Source of the DNA: Undibacterium pigrum
GTDB taxonomy: Bacteria; Pseudomonadota; Gammaproteobacteria; Burkholderiales; Burkholderiaceae_D
Direction: 5' to 3'
DNA: 64,000 bases
NCBI RefSeq assembly: GCF_003201815.1
Contig: NZ_QJKB01000004.1
Location: 1 to 64,000 of the forward strand
Shown: one piece after another, positions 9,185 through 17,363 of the stretch
Numbering within the stretch: position 1 is the stretch's first letter
How the letters are laid out: every line of letters starts with the position of its first letter
Made by a program: the position numbers and the translations under genes
The notes under the pieces: generated by a model
Databases searched by the model: none
Seen by the model: only the letters and a program-made list of their open reading frames with translations
Told to the model about the DNA's origin: nothing

Positions 9185-9221
9185 TGTGTCGGTGTTTCAA
9201 ATGCGCTTCAGATGCGCATCA

Positions 9222-10058
9222 TCATTTGCCCACACGCGTTTCCAAAGTATTTTTTGAGACGCGTGCCTGCAGTGCAGAATTGGCATCCGTGGACAGTAGC
9301 AAACTATAATTGTCTCCACGTTCAAGCACAAGTGCAGCCTTTGCCTGTTGCGTATCAGGGCTGCTGCAATCACCCGCGCCACTGGGCTGGCTGGCCGCAG
9401 GGCAGGCAAGCAGTTCAACCTTGATGGGATTGACGGCCAGGGTCTGGCTGCCTGATGGCGCGAGTGCGCGAAATACGCTGGTCTTGCCATCAGCTGTACT
9501 GATGTTGACCGGCCCCAGTTTGTCAGCCAGGTGATAAACAGTAAGATTGGCCTTCATGCGGTTCTGGCCGGTTTTGTCTTCGAATATCTGCGGCGCCAAT
9601 GAGGTCTGCAGGTTTCCAAATCCCAGCGTCAGCACTTGGGCAGCGCGTATATCCAGGCGGGTGGCCGTGATTTTTTTTGATGACAGGCGTGAACGTAATT
9701 GCAGCTCGTGCTGACCAGCGTGCAATATCATATAGTCGCCAAACTGCCCCTGTTGCAAGCCTGACTGACGCAGTTTCCCATCTACCAGCACATCAACTTG
9801 CTCGTGTGGGCTGAGGTGGACTATGCGTACATAAGCGGCATTTGCAGGTGGTTCTGGTTCGTATAAAACCCCGGTAGATTGTGCCAGGCTGCTGCCATGC
9901 ATGGCCAGGCCCAGACTAATCCCAAACGTGTGCGCAATGAGCAGTCTGATAGCTGACAAGCGCGTAATTCGACTTTTGGCCAGCAGACCTGTAAAAGTAA
10001 GCAAATAAGTGAGCGAATAAGTAAGCAAATAAGTGAGCAAATAAGTGAGCAAACGCAC
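9222..10058 (-). CDS. AlgF-like periplasmic O-acetylation protein
   Basis: This 278-residue exported protein resembles AlgF and DUF4397-type proteins, for example AYVRIVHLSPHEQVDVLVDG near residues 74-93. AlgF is needed for periplasmic alginate acetylation, and WssG plays the same part in acetylated cellulose. The start is GTG 10058, supported by AAGGA about 12 bases upstream. The signal peptide is unusually long. It begins with five copies of a 12-base repeat encoding LLTY-like units and ends near GSSLAQ (residue 59). It is first in the minus-strand arm, followed by the AlgJ-like gene, and is divergent from the BcsE-like gene. Confidence 0.78.
   Translation of the reverse strand: MRLLTYLLTYLLTYSLTYLLTFTGLLAKSRITRLSAIRLLIAHTFGISLGLAMHGSSLAQSTGVLYEPEPPANAAYVRIVHLSPHEQVDVLVDGKLRQSGLQQGQFGDYMILHAGQHELQLRSRLSSKKITATRLDIRAAQVLTLGFGNLQTSLAPQIFEDKTGQNRMKANLTVYHLADKLGPVNISTADGKTSVFRALAPSGSQTLAVNPIKVELLACPAASQPSGAGDCSSPDTQQAKAALVLERGDNYSLLLSTDANSALQARVSKNTLETRVGK
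9993..10052 (-). repeat. 12-base tandem repeat (five units) inside the AlgF-like signal peptide
   Basis: On the minus strand five tandem units close to TTGCTCACTTAT encode LLTY, LLTY, LLTY, SLTY and LLTF. The unit length is a multiple of three, so copy-number change would lengthen or shorten the signal peptide without a frameshift. Confidence 0.9.
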
Positions 10059-10225
10059 TATGAAATTTTCCTTGGTATAGGCATCACGGTGACGCCAGGT
10101 TTTGTGGCTTGACTAGCGCACGACTAAATACTCAAATCTCATTCGATAATAAAAAATTAACAAATGTTCATGGATATCAAGCCTTGCCCGAAAATTTCAC
10201 ATGATAAAATCATGGAATAGTGACA

Positions 10226-10247
10226 ATTCATGAAATTCGTCATGAAT
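10226..10247. promoter_or_regulatory. Palindrome in the divergent exopolysaccharide promoter region
   Basis: Perfect 8-base arms ATTCATGA and TCATGAAT flank a 6-base spacer. It lies in the 270-base region between the AlgF-like gene (minus) and the BcsE-like gene (plus), about 80 bases upstream of the latter. It is a candidate operator for coordinate control of both arms. The rest of the region is AT-rich and fits promoters. Confidence 0.55.
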
Positions 10248-10328
10248 GTAGCGATGACCATGTAGTCACAAAGATCAATTAATTCCGGGTAAAAATGTTT
10301 TGCCATTTAAACAAAGGCGTCCGCCATT

Positions 10329-12257
10329 ATGCATGAGACCCCCGTCCTTGCCAACGCCAGACTAAGTATCCCTGGCCTCCCCAGCCTGACAGATCAGATG
10401 CTGAGCGGCGGCCTGTATGCGCTGATTGCAGAAATGCCACCAGCCCGCATTCCTGTACTGGCCAGCAGTTTGCAATATGCCTGGAGCAAGCAGCAAAATT
10501 GTACTGTCATCCTGCCTTCACATCCCGAGGCATTTCTTGAACGCATTGATGCACTTGGCGTCTACGATACCAGCAGGGCACTGGAAAGTGGCAAGCTGCA
10601 GATCTTTTTGCGCCAGGACAATTTCGCAAAAAACATGTTCCGCTTCGGCGCTGAACGCTTTGCCAAAGAACTCGATTATTTTGGCATCCCGGATGACAGT
10701 TACCTGATCTTTGACCAGGCCGACGAATTATTCAGCCTGCATGATTTGTCGCTGGCGATGGAGCAGGTAGAAGCCTTGCGTCTGTGGTTTGGCAAGCACA
10801 GGGTGACTGCCTTGCTGGTGTTTTCACGCCTGAGCGGCAATAGTGCCGAGACCTTGCAAGCCATGATGGACCAATTGTCCGGCATCGTCAGGATGAGTAG
10901 TGGCCGCCCTGGGCTGGAGTTGACTTTCGATTACTGGCAGTCACCCGAAGGCACGATTGCAGCAAGACAGTACCCCTTGCTGACGCTTGATAATGGCATG
11001 TACAAAGTGGGCGCGCGGGCTGCTGAAGAAATGGCTGAGCAAATCGATGAAGTGCAGCAGCATGGCCCGGCCAAATTTTTTTACATGGATGAAGATCTGG
11101 CCAGCCTGGCCAATGAATTGCCAGGTAACTGGCAACGGGTGAGCAGCCTGATTGGCATGTTGCATGCCACCCGTGGTTTGCAGGCAGCGACCGTGGTACT
11201 CAGTTTCCAGCGTCACACGGGCTTGCGTGAACTCGCTGAGACCGTGCACACACTGCGCATGAGCCTGGGCAAAAAAGCCCATATCGTCATACGCGAAAAG
11301 CAGGCTTCATTACGCTATCAGAACGAAGCACTCTTGCTGCGCCTGGGTGTTAACCTGGTCATTCATCGCGACATACCGGAAAACCGTTTGCCCCTGTTGC
11401 TGGAGTCACTCAAAGGGCAAAGTTTTGACCGCAATGTAGATATTGATTTTGAAGTTGCCCTGGCCAGTGTCATACCTTCTGGCTTGCGCGGCTATTTGCT
11501 ACCACCACGTTTTGCCCGGGAAGCTGGCATCATCATGGAGCGCGGCACTGCCCTGAATATACCCTGTGTGCTGGTGATAGGAGAACTGGTCGAAGGCACC
11601 AGCTTTCCTGATATCCTGGCCCGCATCAGTATTTCCCGCCCTGGCGATCTTTTATCCAGTGATGGCAAGGCATGCTATCTGTTTTTTAATGCCTGCCCTG
11701 AATCAGCCTTGCAATTGACGCTGGAACGCATACTCGGTGCTGCGGCAGGCACGGCCTTTCACGAAGTGAGTTATCTGATAGACCGGCGGGAGATTGCCCT
11801 GGCCTTGAGTAATCTGGTACATGCTGCCAGGGATGTGGAACTGACTGATTATTCCAGCCGCGTTTCTGAACGGACTTCTGAACGAACGCCTGAACGGGTG
11901 GCAATGGAAATGCCGACAGTGCCACTGTTCTATCAGTCTGCTGAAAAAGTTGATGGGCAGCTTGAAGCACAGCTAGACGAACAGCTTGATACGCGAGTTG
12001 AAATATCAGTCTCTGCACCAATTGCTGTACAGGCCGACAGGCACTTTGTGCATGAGCCAGATGAAGCGCTTGAGCAGGATATCGATATAGTCACGGCCAT
12101 CGCAGATGAAGAGCCGGAATTATCCAGTGACGATGACGAGAAATTCAAATTCAACCCGGTAGCTGATGATAGCGCCATGCGGGCTGCCAACCAGGTATTT
12201 GGCAAGCAGCCTGCACCAAGAGCGACCCGGGCGGCTTACAAGAAACAAGCAGGCTGA
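10329..12257 (+). CDS. bcsE: BcsE-like c-di-GMP-binding protein
   Basis: This 642-residue cytoplasmic protein matches the BcsE family (GIL domain). The N-terminal half looks like the degenerate RecA/ATPase-like part (LSGGLYALIAEMPPA near 21-35, YLIFDQADELFSL near 124-136). The GIL domain carries the c-di-GMP motif RxGD as RPGD at 437-440. E. coli BcsE is about 520 residues. The extra length here is an acidic, Glu/Asp-rich C-terminal tail from about residue 510. BcsE normally stimulates the cellulose synthase BcsA, but here the nearest synthase is PgaC-like. ATG 10329 has AAAGG 11 bases upstream. It leads the plus-strand arm. Confidence 0.85.
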   Translation: MHETPVLANARLSIPGLPSLTDQMLSGGLYALIAEMPPARIPVLASSLQYAWSKQQNCTVILPSHPEAFLERIDALGVYDTSRALESGKLQIFLRQDNFAKNMFRFGAERFAKELDYFGIPDDSYLIFDQADELFSLHDLSLAMEQVEALRLWFGKHRVTALLVFSRLSGNSAETLQAMMDQLSGIVRMSSGRPGLELTFDYWQSPEGTIAARQYPLLTLDNGMYKVGARAAEEMAEQIDEVQQHGPAKFFYMDEDLASLANELPGNWQRVSSLIGMLHATRGLQAATVVLSFQRHTGLRELAETVHTLRMSLGKKAHIVIREKQASLRYQNEALLLRLGVNLVIHRDIPENRLPLLLESLKGQSFDRNVDIDFEVALASVIPSGLRGYLLPPRFAREAGIIMERGTALNIPCVLVIGELVEGTSFPDILARISISRPGDLLSSDGKACYLFFNACPESALQLTLERILGAAAGTAFHEVSYLIDRREIALALSNLVHAARDVELTDYSSRVSERTSERTPERVAMEMPTVPLFYQSAEKVDGQLEAQLDEQLDTRVEISVSAPIAVQADRHFVHEPDEALEQDIDIVTAIADEEPELSSDDDEKFKFNPVADDSAMRAANQVFGKQPAPRATRAAYKKQAG

Positions 12258-12291
12258 TACTTTATCAGCCTGGTATCCAATCAAAAAATTT

Positions 12292-13590
12292 ATGCGTATT
12301 TATCCATTGAGCAAGAAAGCATTGCCACCCCTGTCAGCAGCATTACTCATCTCCGTGTTGAACTATAGCTCGCCAGCACTGGCGGCTGAGGAACCTGTCA
12401 TTGTATTGAGCCCGGCCCAGCAACAGGTTTTGGACTTGAGTGTAGCGCAGGACTATCAGGCAGCGGGTACCAAAGGCCTGGAATTGCTGGAAAAAGAAAA
12501 AGCCGATCCTGGCCTGCGTCTGGTCATTGCCAATAGCCTGGCCTGGTCAGGGCGCATGCGCAAGGCTGAGATGCAATACAAGGCGCTGTCCAATAGCAAA
12601 GTCCGTAAAGAAGCCCGCACTGGCCTGGCCAATCTGTATCGCTGGAAAGGGCGTGATGATGAAGCCTTACCGCTTTATCAATCGGTATTGGCAGAAGACC
12701 CTCGGCATGCAGGTGCCAATGAAGGCCTGATGTATGCCAAACGTGAATTGAATCCGCGCACCTTTGTCAGTGCCGGGGCAGCACAGGACTCAGGCGACGC
12801 CAAACGCCGTGAACTGAATATCAGCCAGCGCTGGCGTGATGATACTGGCCGTCATATTTTTGAAGTCAGCAGCAGTGGTACCCGCGATGAATTACCCGTC
12901 ACCACGGCAACGCAGGGTGAGGTGGGCTTTGCCTATCAAAACCTGAACCTGCCGCTGGAACCGCGTCTGGCACTGGAGGCGCAGGCAAAACCCAAGGGCG
13001 ATTTATTCGGTAGCCTCAAATTGAAAATCGATGAAGGCCGTTTCCTGGTTGATATAGGTCGCACCAACTGGGGCAAGTCTGCCTTCAATGCACGTGCGCT
13101 GGAAGATGGTTTGAATGCGGCCCATATAGGGCTGGATGCCAACCTGCATTTCGACAGCGGCCAGTTTACCGAGCACATCGATATTTTCCGCGTCTCTGAC
13201 AGCAACGTCATACTCACCAGTCGCAGTAATTTCATCCCTTCATGGCGGCCATTTGGCCACCGTCTGAAACCCTTTGTCGGTATCGAGACGCGTGATGTAC
13301 GCTTTTACTCGAATAAATACTGGTCGCCTGTCGATGGCTTCGGCACTGCTTACCTAGGTTTGCAGGGAGAACTGGCGAATGAAAACTGGAGCCTGTATGG
13401 CAGTGGCCAGGTCGGTACGCGCTTGTATGGCGAAGCGGGCAGTAACTGGAGCCTGGGCATGGGTGGCAAGCTCTGGCTTGATAAAAATCTGGCAGTAGGT
13501 GTCAATCTCTGGTCCATGGCCAGCCGCCGTGACAATGCCCGCTATCGCGCAAAATCGTTTTCCGTGAATCTGGAGAAGCTTTGGGATTGA
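12292..13590 (+). CDS. TPR protein with outer-membrane beta-barrel, polysaccharide export
   Basis: This 432-residue exported protein has a signal peptide ending near residue 30 (PALA). TPR-like helices follow at about 35-145 (MQYKALSN, LANLYRWKGRDDEALPLY), then a C-terminal region of alternating strands ending in an aromatic-rich LEKLWD, typical of an outer-membrane barrel. The order matches the export porins PgaA, BcsC and YaiO-type proteins, though it is much shorter than PgaA or BcsC. It probably exports the polymer made by the next gene. ATG 12292 is chosen because the signal peptide follows at once. The frame upstream runs back into bcsE. The stop overlaps the synthase start. Confidence 0.78.
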   Translation: MRIYPLSKKALPPLSAALLISVLNYSSPALAAEEPVIVLSPAQQQVLDLSVAQDYQAAGTKGLELLEKEKADPGLRLVIANSLAWSGRMRKAEMQYKALSNSKVRKEARTGLANLYRWKGRDDEALPLYQSVLAEDPRHAGANEGLMYAKRELNPRTFVSAGAAQDSGDAKRRELNISQRWRDDTGRHIFEVSSSGTRDELPVTTATQGEVGFAYQNLNLPLEPRLALEAQAKPKGDLFGSLKLKIDEGRFLVDIGRTNWGKSAFNARALEDGLNAAHIGLDANLHFDSGQFTEHIDIFRVSDSNVILTSRSNFIPSWRPFGHRLKPFVGIETRDVRFYSNKYWSPVDGFGTAYLGLQGELANENWSLYGSGQVGTRLYGEAGSNWSLGMGGKLWLDKNLAVGVNLWSMASRRDNARYRAKSFSVNLEKLWD

Positions 13591-14939
13591 GGCAAATCTA
13601 CCGCTATCTGATGGCTGCTGCTTCCATTGCGGGGGTGGTCTATCTTTTCGTCATCAGCTTTGGCGGTATCCGGCAATTTGACCTGGGCAAGTTCAGCATC
13701 CTGTTTGAAAACCTGTTTCTCAGCGTAGTCTCGGCTTATCTATTGTTTTTCCTGGCGCTGCTAGTGCTCAGGTACGCCATGCTTATCCTGTATTCATTCA
13801 TGGAGCATCTGGAATACATGATGAAGCGTCGCCAGGAGCCGGAAAACAATTTTCATGATGAAGCTTCGCTGCCCATGATCACCCTGGTGGTGCCTGCTTA
13901 TAATGAAGGGCCGGTGATACAGCCTGCCTTGCGCTCCTTGTTGTTGCTGGATTATCCCAATTATGAAATCCTCGTCATTGATGATGGTTCCAGCGATGAT
14001 ACCTATGAAAAAGCCCTGGCCGTGGCGCGGGAAGATCACCAGGTGACCATACGCGTCATTACCAAGAAAAATGGTGGCAAGGCCGATGCCCTGAATACCG
14101 GCATGAGTGCCGCTCGCGGTGAATTTATCCTGAACATGGATGGTGATACCAAGCTCTCACGCAATACCCTCCGGGTTTGCATACGCCATTTTGATGATCC
14201 CAGAGTGGGCGCGGTGGCTGGCAATGTCAAGGTACTCAACCGCGAAAACCTCCTGACCAGGGTGCAGGCACTGGAATATGTTGAGGGCCTGGCGATGGCA
14301 CGCAAGGCGCAGAGCTTCATGCGCGCAGTCAATATCATACCTGGGCCGCTGGGCATGTTCAGGAAGAGTGTCCTGCAGCAGGCTGGTGGTTATGACCATG
14401 ACACCTTTGCCGAAGACTGCGACCTGACCCTGAAGCTGCTCATGCGCGGCTGGCATATTGCCTATGAACCCACGGCCGTCGCCTGGGTGGAAACTCCCAG
14501 CCGCCTGCTGGATTTGCTGAAGCAGCGCTATCGCTGGACCCGCGGCATCCTGCAGGCAACTCGCAAGCACAGCTCTGCCCTGTGGAACCCGCGCCGTGCC
14601 GGTATCAATTTTTTCATTTTATGGTACATGCTGTTTGAAGGCATCATGTGGCCATTTTCCACTGTATTGGGCAATCTGTTTTTTGTCTATGTAGGCTTGC
14701 AATACGGCGTGGTGATTTTTCTGTTTTACTGGTGGTTGCAACTGACGATACTTGATATCGTTGCAGCCACTTATTGTGTCATCGTGGAAGAAGAAGATCC
14801 TTCCTTGATTTTTTATGCCGTCGTGTTCAGGCTGTTCTACATTACGATTATTGATATTTCCAAGGTATTTGCCACCATAGAAGAATGGCGTGGCACGGCA
14901 ATGACCTGGGGCAAGCTGCAAAGAGAAGGCAAGCTTTGA
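13581..14939 (+). CDS. Processive family-2 glycosyltransferase, PgaC/NodC type
   Basis: This integral-membrane synthase of about 452 residues would polymerise a beta-linked sugar, probably GlcNAc or a related amino sugar, and pass it across the inner membrane. Two N-terminal TM segments precede the GT2 domain. Its motifs are IDDGSSDD near 133-140, D187-x-D189 (NMDGDTK), AEDCDLTL near 275 and QRYRW at 315-319. Several TM segments follow from about 345 to 420. There is no PilZ domain, so it is not BcsA, and its length matches PgaC/IcaA. The start is TTG 13581 or 13587, both behind GGAGA and overlapping the barrel gene, so translation is probably coupled. Confidence 0.85.
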   Translation: MGLRQIYRYLMAAASIAGVVYLFVISFGGIRQFDLGKFSILFENLFLSVVSAYLLFFLALLVLRYAMLILYSFMEHLEYMMKRRQEPENNFHDEASLPMITLVVPAYNEGPVIQPALRSLLLLDYPNYEILVIDDGSSDDTYEKALAVAREDHQVTIRVITKKNGGKADALNTGMSAARGEFILNMDGDTKLSRNTLRVCIRHFDDPRVGAVAGNVKVLNRENLLTRVQALEYVEGLAMARKAQSFMRAVNIIPGPLGMFRKSVLQQAGGYDHDTFAEDCDLTLKLLMRGWHIAYEPTAVAWVETPSRLLDLLKQRYRWTRGILQATRKHSSALWNPRRAGINFFILWYMLFEGIMWPFSTVLGNLFFVYVGLQYGVVIFLFYWWLQLTILDIVAATYCVIVEEEDPSLIFYAVVFRLFYITIIDISKVFATIEEWRGTAMTWGKLQREGKL

Positions 14940-14940
14940 T

Positions 14941-15162
14941 ATGGACCTGATTTCTATACTGGCAACCGTGATACTGATCACTACCATAGGCACGCTGGTG
15001 GTTGGCGTTGCCGCCTATATTGCTTTCAAACTGCGCGACAAACGCAAGCCAAAACGCAAAGACCCGACGGCAGAAGAGCATGGCGAGATGCAGGCAATTT
15101 TTCTGAAGCGCTATGTTCCCGTCAAACAGGCAAATGCCGCATCGACAGATAAGCCAGCTTGA
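14941..15162 (+). CDS. Small single-TM protein after the synthase (BcsF- or PgaD-like role)
   Basis: This 73-residue protein has one N-terminal TM helix (about 3-29) followed by a very basic stretch (KLRDKRKPKRK) and a soluble tail with FLKRYVPVK. It starts one base after the synthase stop. Its layout (TM, then basic tail with an RYV motif) recalls BcsF, the small membrane anchor that works with BcsE. PgaD, the partner of PgaC, usually has two TM helices. Homology is not established. The role is inferred from position. Confidence 0.6.
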   Translation: MDLISILATVILITTIGTLVVGVAAYIAFKLRDKRKPKRKDPTAEEHGEMQAIFLKRYVPVKQANAASTDKPA

Positions 15163-15213
15163 CTAGCTGTGCAGTTATGGTAGTTTTCATTCGTTACACT
15201 GGTTCAAATTTTC

Positions 15214-17082
15214 ATGCAAACAGAAGACCCCGGCGGTTTTGAAAACCGGCCTGCTTACCGCCGCATAGGCACTTATCTTTTGGCGCTGATTGTGCTGGGT
15301 ATGGCCATATCTGTATTTGCCTACCTCTCATCCATGCAGGTACTGGGCTGGCAAATGCCGGAATTTAATCTGCAAACAGCTTTCAAGTCTGCTGGCGCGC
15401 CAAATTCCACGCCTGCATCCAGAAGTTTGTATTTATATGCTTCCCCAAATACACGCAGTTATTTTGCTTCCATAGGCGGTAATTATGACCGCTTGTTATC
15501 ACCCTGGCGCGCCTATGCCAAACAACGCCAGCTCAGTTTCAAGGAAATCTCCGACCCGCAAGAGCTAAGCAGTATCAAGGATGGCGTACTGGTGCTGGCA
15601 TCGGCTGTGGCACTCAGCGAGCAAGAACGCAGCAGCTTGCAGGATTATCGCGCCCGTGGCGGTGCCATCCTGGCGACTTGGGCTAGTGGCACCCGAAATG
15701 AAAAAGGTGAATGGGCAGGCTGGCAATTCCTCGAAGCCATGGGCGCTGCGTCCAAGGGCGAAATCGCGCTTGAATCCAAAGCCAGATACCTGATACTGAA
15801 TGGTGAGACGCCGCTGACACATAGCCAGGCCGCTGGTCAGCGCATCTGGCTGGGAAATGCCTCGGAAAGTCTTTTACGTTTCAGCGGACAGGGCGCAGCC
15901 AGCATCATGGACTGGGCAAGGGTGCAAGATCCGGAAAGAAAAAATGAAGCTGCCGTGTTATACGCAGAAACGGCAGCCGATGCCGGACGCAGTGCCGTGT
16001 TTGCCTTTGCCGAATCAGCCTGGGAATCGCAACCTTATCCCATTTACAGCCTGGTTGATGACACCCTGAGCTGGTTGCAGAGAAGACCGGCATTGTTGCG
16101 CGCCACCTGGCCAGAAGGTAAGTATGCAGCGCAAATCATAGAAATGGATACGGAAGAAGGCTTTGCCAATGCCTTGCGTTTTGCATCCTTGATACGCAGC
16201 ATCAACTATCGCGGCAGTTTTTATGTACTGACTTCAGTGGCCAAACAATTTCCTGCTGAAATGAAACAGCTGGCGCGTGAGTATGATATCGGTTATCACG
16301 GCGATACCCATATCAGCTTTAAAGAACAGGGCTTGAATGAGCAGGAAAAACGCATCAATACCATGCGTGAAGACTTGAAATCCATACTGCCAGAGCTGCC
16401 TGCCATCACTGGCTTTCGCGCACCACTGGAAGGTTATGACCAGACCACGCAATCGCTATTGCAAAAAAATGGTTTCCTGCACCATGTGACTGACCCCAAT
16501 AGTAGCGAAGGCCGCTTGCCGACCTTTGTCAAAATCGATGGCGTTAGTGATGACAAGGCCATGGTCTTGCTGCCGCGTACCCAGCGCGACGATTTTAATT
16601 TAAGCAAGGAACAACTCGACCTTGAGCAAACCAGGCAGGCGCTCATCAGCGATGCAGAAACCAGCAAGCAAATGGGCGCATTGGGTTTGCTCAGCGTGCA
16701 TAGCCAGAGCTTTGAAGAAAACAGTTTGCTGACACAGGCTTTTCCGGCTTATCTGGCGTATTTGAAGGCAAATAGAAATAGCGTCTGGCTGGCATCGTCC
16801 TCACAGGTGACTGACTGGTGGCATGAGCGTGACAGGTTGAAGTTATCGTCCAGCATTGCAGGCAAGCGTATCGAATTTGATTTGACTGTCACCGGTAAAA
16901 AGCCGCTGGCAAATGCCAGCCTGATTTTGATGCTGCCACAAAAATCCCAGCTGCCAAATGTATTGGGATTGAAGATAGGCATGCCCAAGGCCACAGTCCG
17001 GCGCATTGATGATTTCCGTGCAGCGATTGTCTTTGAAGCGCTGGAGCCTGGCAATTATGCTTATCAGGCGGTATTCAATTAG
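15214..17082 (+). CDS. Membrane-anchored NodB-type polysaccharide deacetylase
   Basis: This 622-residue protein has one N-terminal TM anchor (about 21-42). A Rossmann-like region resembling ThuA/DUF4350 folds follows (about 70-290), then a NodB (CE4) domain. Visible CE4 elements are D312 (EMDTEEGF), the metal-binding pair H362/H366 (HGDTH), RxP at 402-404 (GFRAP) and a late His at 496 (LSVHSQ). The C-terminal part looks like beta-sandwich. It should N-deacetylate the polymer in the periplasm, comparable to PgaB or HfsH. The TAG stop at 17080-17082 is formed by the first bases of the repeat element that follows, so the insertion may have set the present C-terminus. Confidence 0.82.
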   Translation: MQTEDPGGFENRPAYRRIGTYLLALIVLGMAISVFAYLSSMQVLGWQMPEFNLQTAFKSAGAPNSTPASRSLYLYASPNTRSYFASIGGNYDRLLSPWRAYAKQRQLSFKEISDPQELSSIKDGVLVLASAVALSEQERSSLQDYRARGGAILATWASGTRNEKGEWAGWQFLEAMGAASKGEIALESKARYLILNGETPLTHSQAAGQRIWLGNASESLLRFSGQGAASIMDWARVQDPERKNEAAVLYAETAADAGRSAVFAFAESAWESQPYPIYSLVDDTLSWLQRRPALLRATWPEGKYAAQIIEMDTEEGFANALRFASLIRSINYRGSFYVLTSVAKQFPAEMKQLAREYDIGYHGDTHISFKEQGLNEQEKRINTMREDLKSILPELPAITGFRAPLEGYDQTTQSLLQKNGFLHHVTDPNSSEGRLPTFVKIDGVSDDKAMVLLPRTQRDDFNLSKEQLDLEQTRQALISDAETSKQMGALGLLSVHSQSFEENSLLTQAFPAYLAYLKANRNSVWLASSSQVTDWWHERDRLKLSSSIAGKRIEFDLTVTGKKPLANASLILMLPQKSQLPNVLGLKIGMPKATVRRIDDFRAAIVFEALEPGNYAYQAVFN

Positions 17083-17359
17083 AACTCATTTCATAAATAG
17101 GGTGAGATGCGTTTGCCTCATAACGTGGGCTGGCAAGGCGGACGAGGCAGTCAATAGCTTCGCCTATTGACAACGAGTCCAACGCTGTCCAGCACGCGTT
17201 ATGAGGCAAACCCTTCGGGAACTGACGATTTGGGCGCATTGCAGCGTTGTGCCGCTTGCAAAGGCAAGAGCCTTAGCTGCACAGGGTAAACACCTGAGGC
17301 CTTGCACTGCATCCCAAATCGTCTTGTTCGCACTCATCCTATTTATGAAATGAGTTCTA
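17080..17359. mobile_element. MITE-like element with perfect 22-bp terminal inverted repeats
   Basis: The left end (17080-17101) and right end (17338-17359) are exact reverse complements starting TAGAACTCATTTC. If the outer TA is a target duplication, the inner repeat is 20 bases beginning GAACTC, as expected for IS630/mariner-like insertion. Inside are more nested palindromes: TTTGCCTCATAACG paired with its complement near 17205, a GTCAATAG/CTATTGAC hairpin near 17150-17170, and GACGATTTGGG paired with CCCAAATCGTC. No transposase is encoded. It sits exactly between two convergent genes and may end transcription from both. Confidence 0.8.
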
Positions 17360-17363
17360 GACG

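Noticed and set aside
9993..10052. Phase-variable on/off switch in the AlgF-like gene
   Set aside because: The repeat unit is 12 bases, so copy change keeps the frame; only length variation is possible.
10329..17082. Reading the locus as an ordinary cellulose operon
   Set aside because: The GT2 has no PilZ domain and is PgaC-sized, and there is no BcsB; a deacetylase is present instead.
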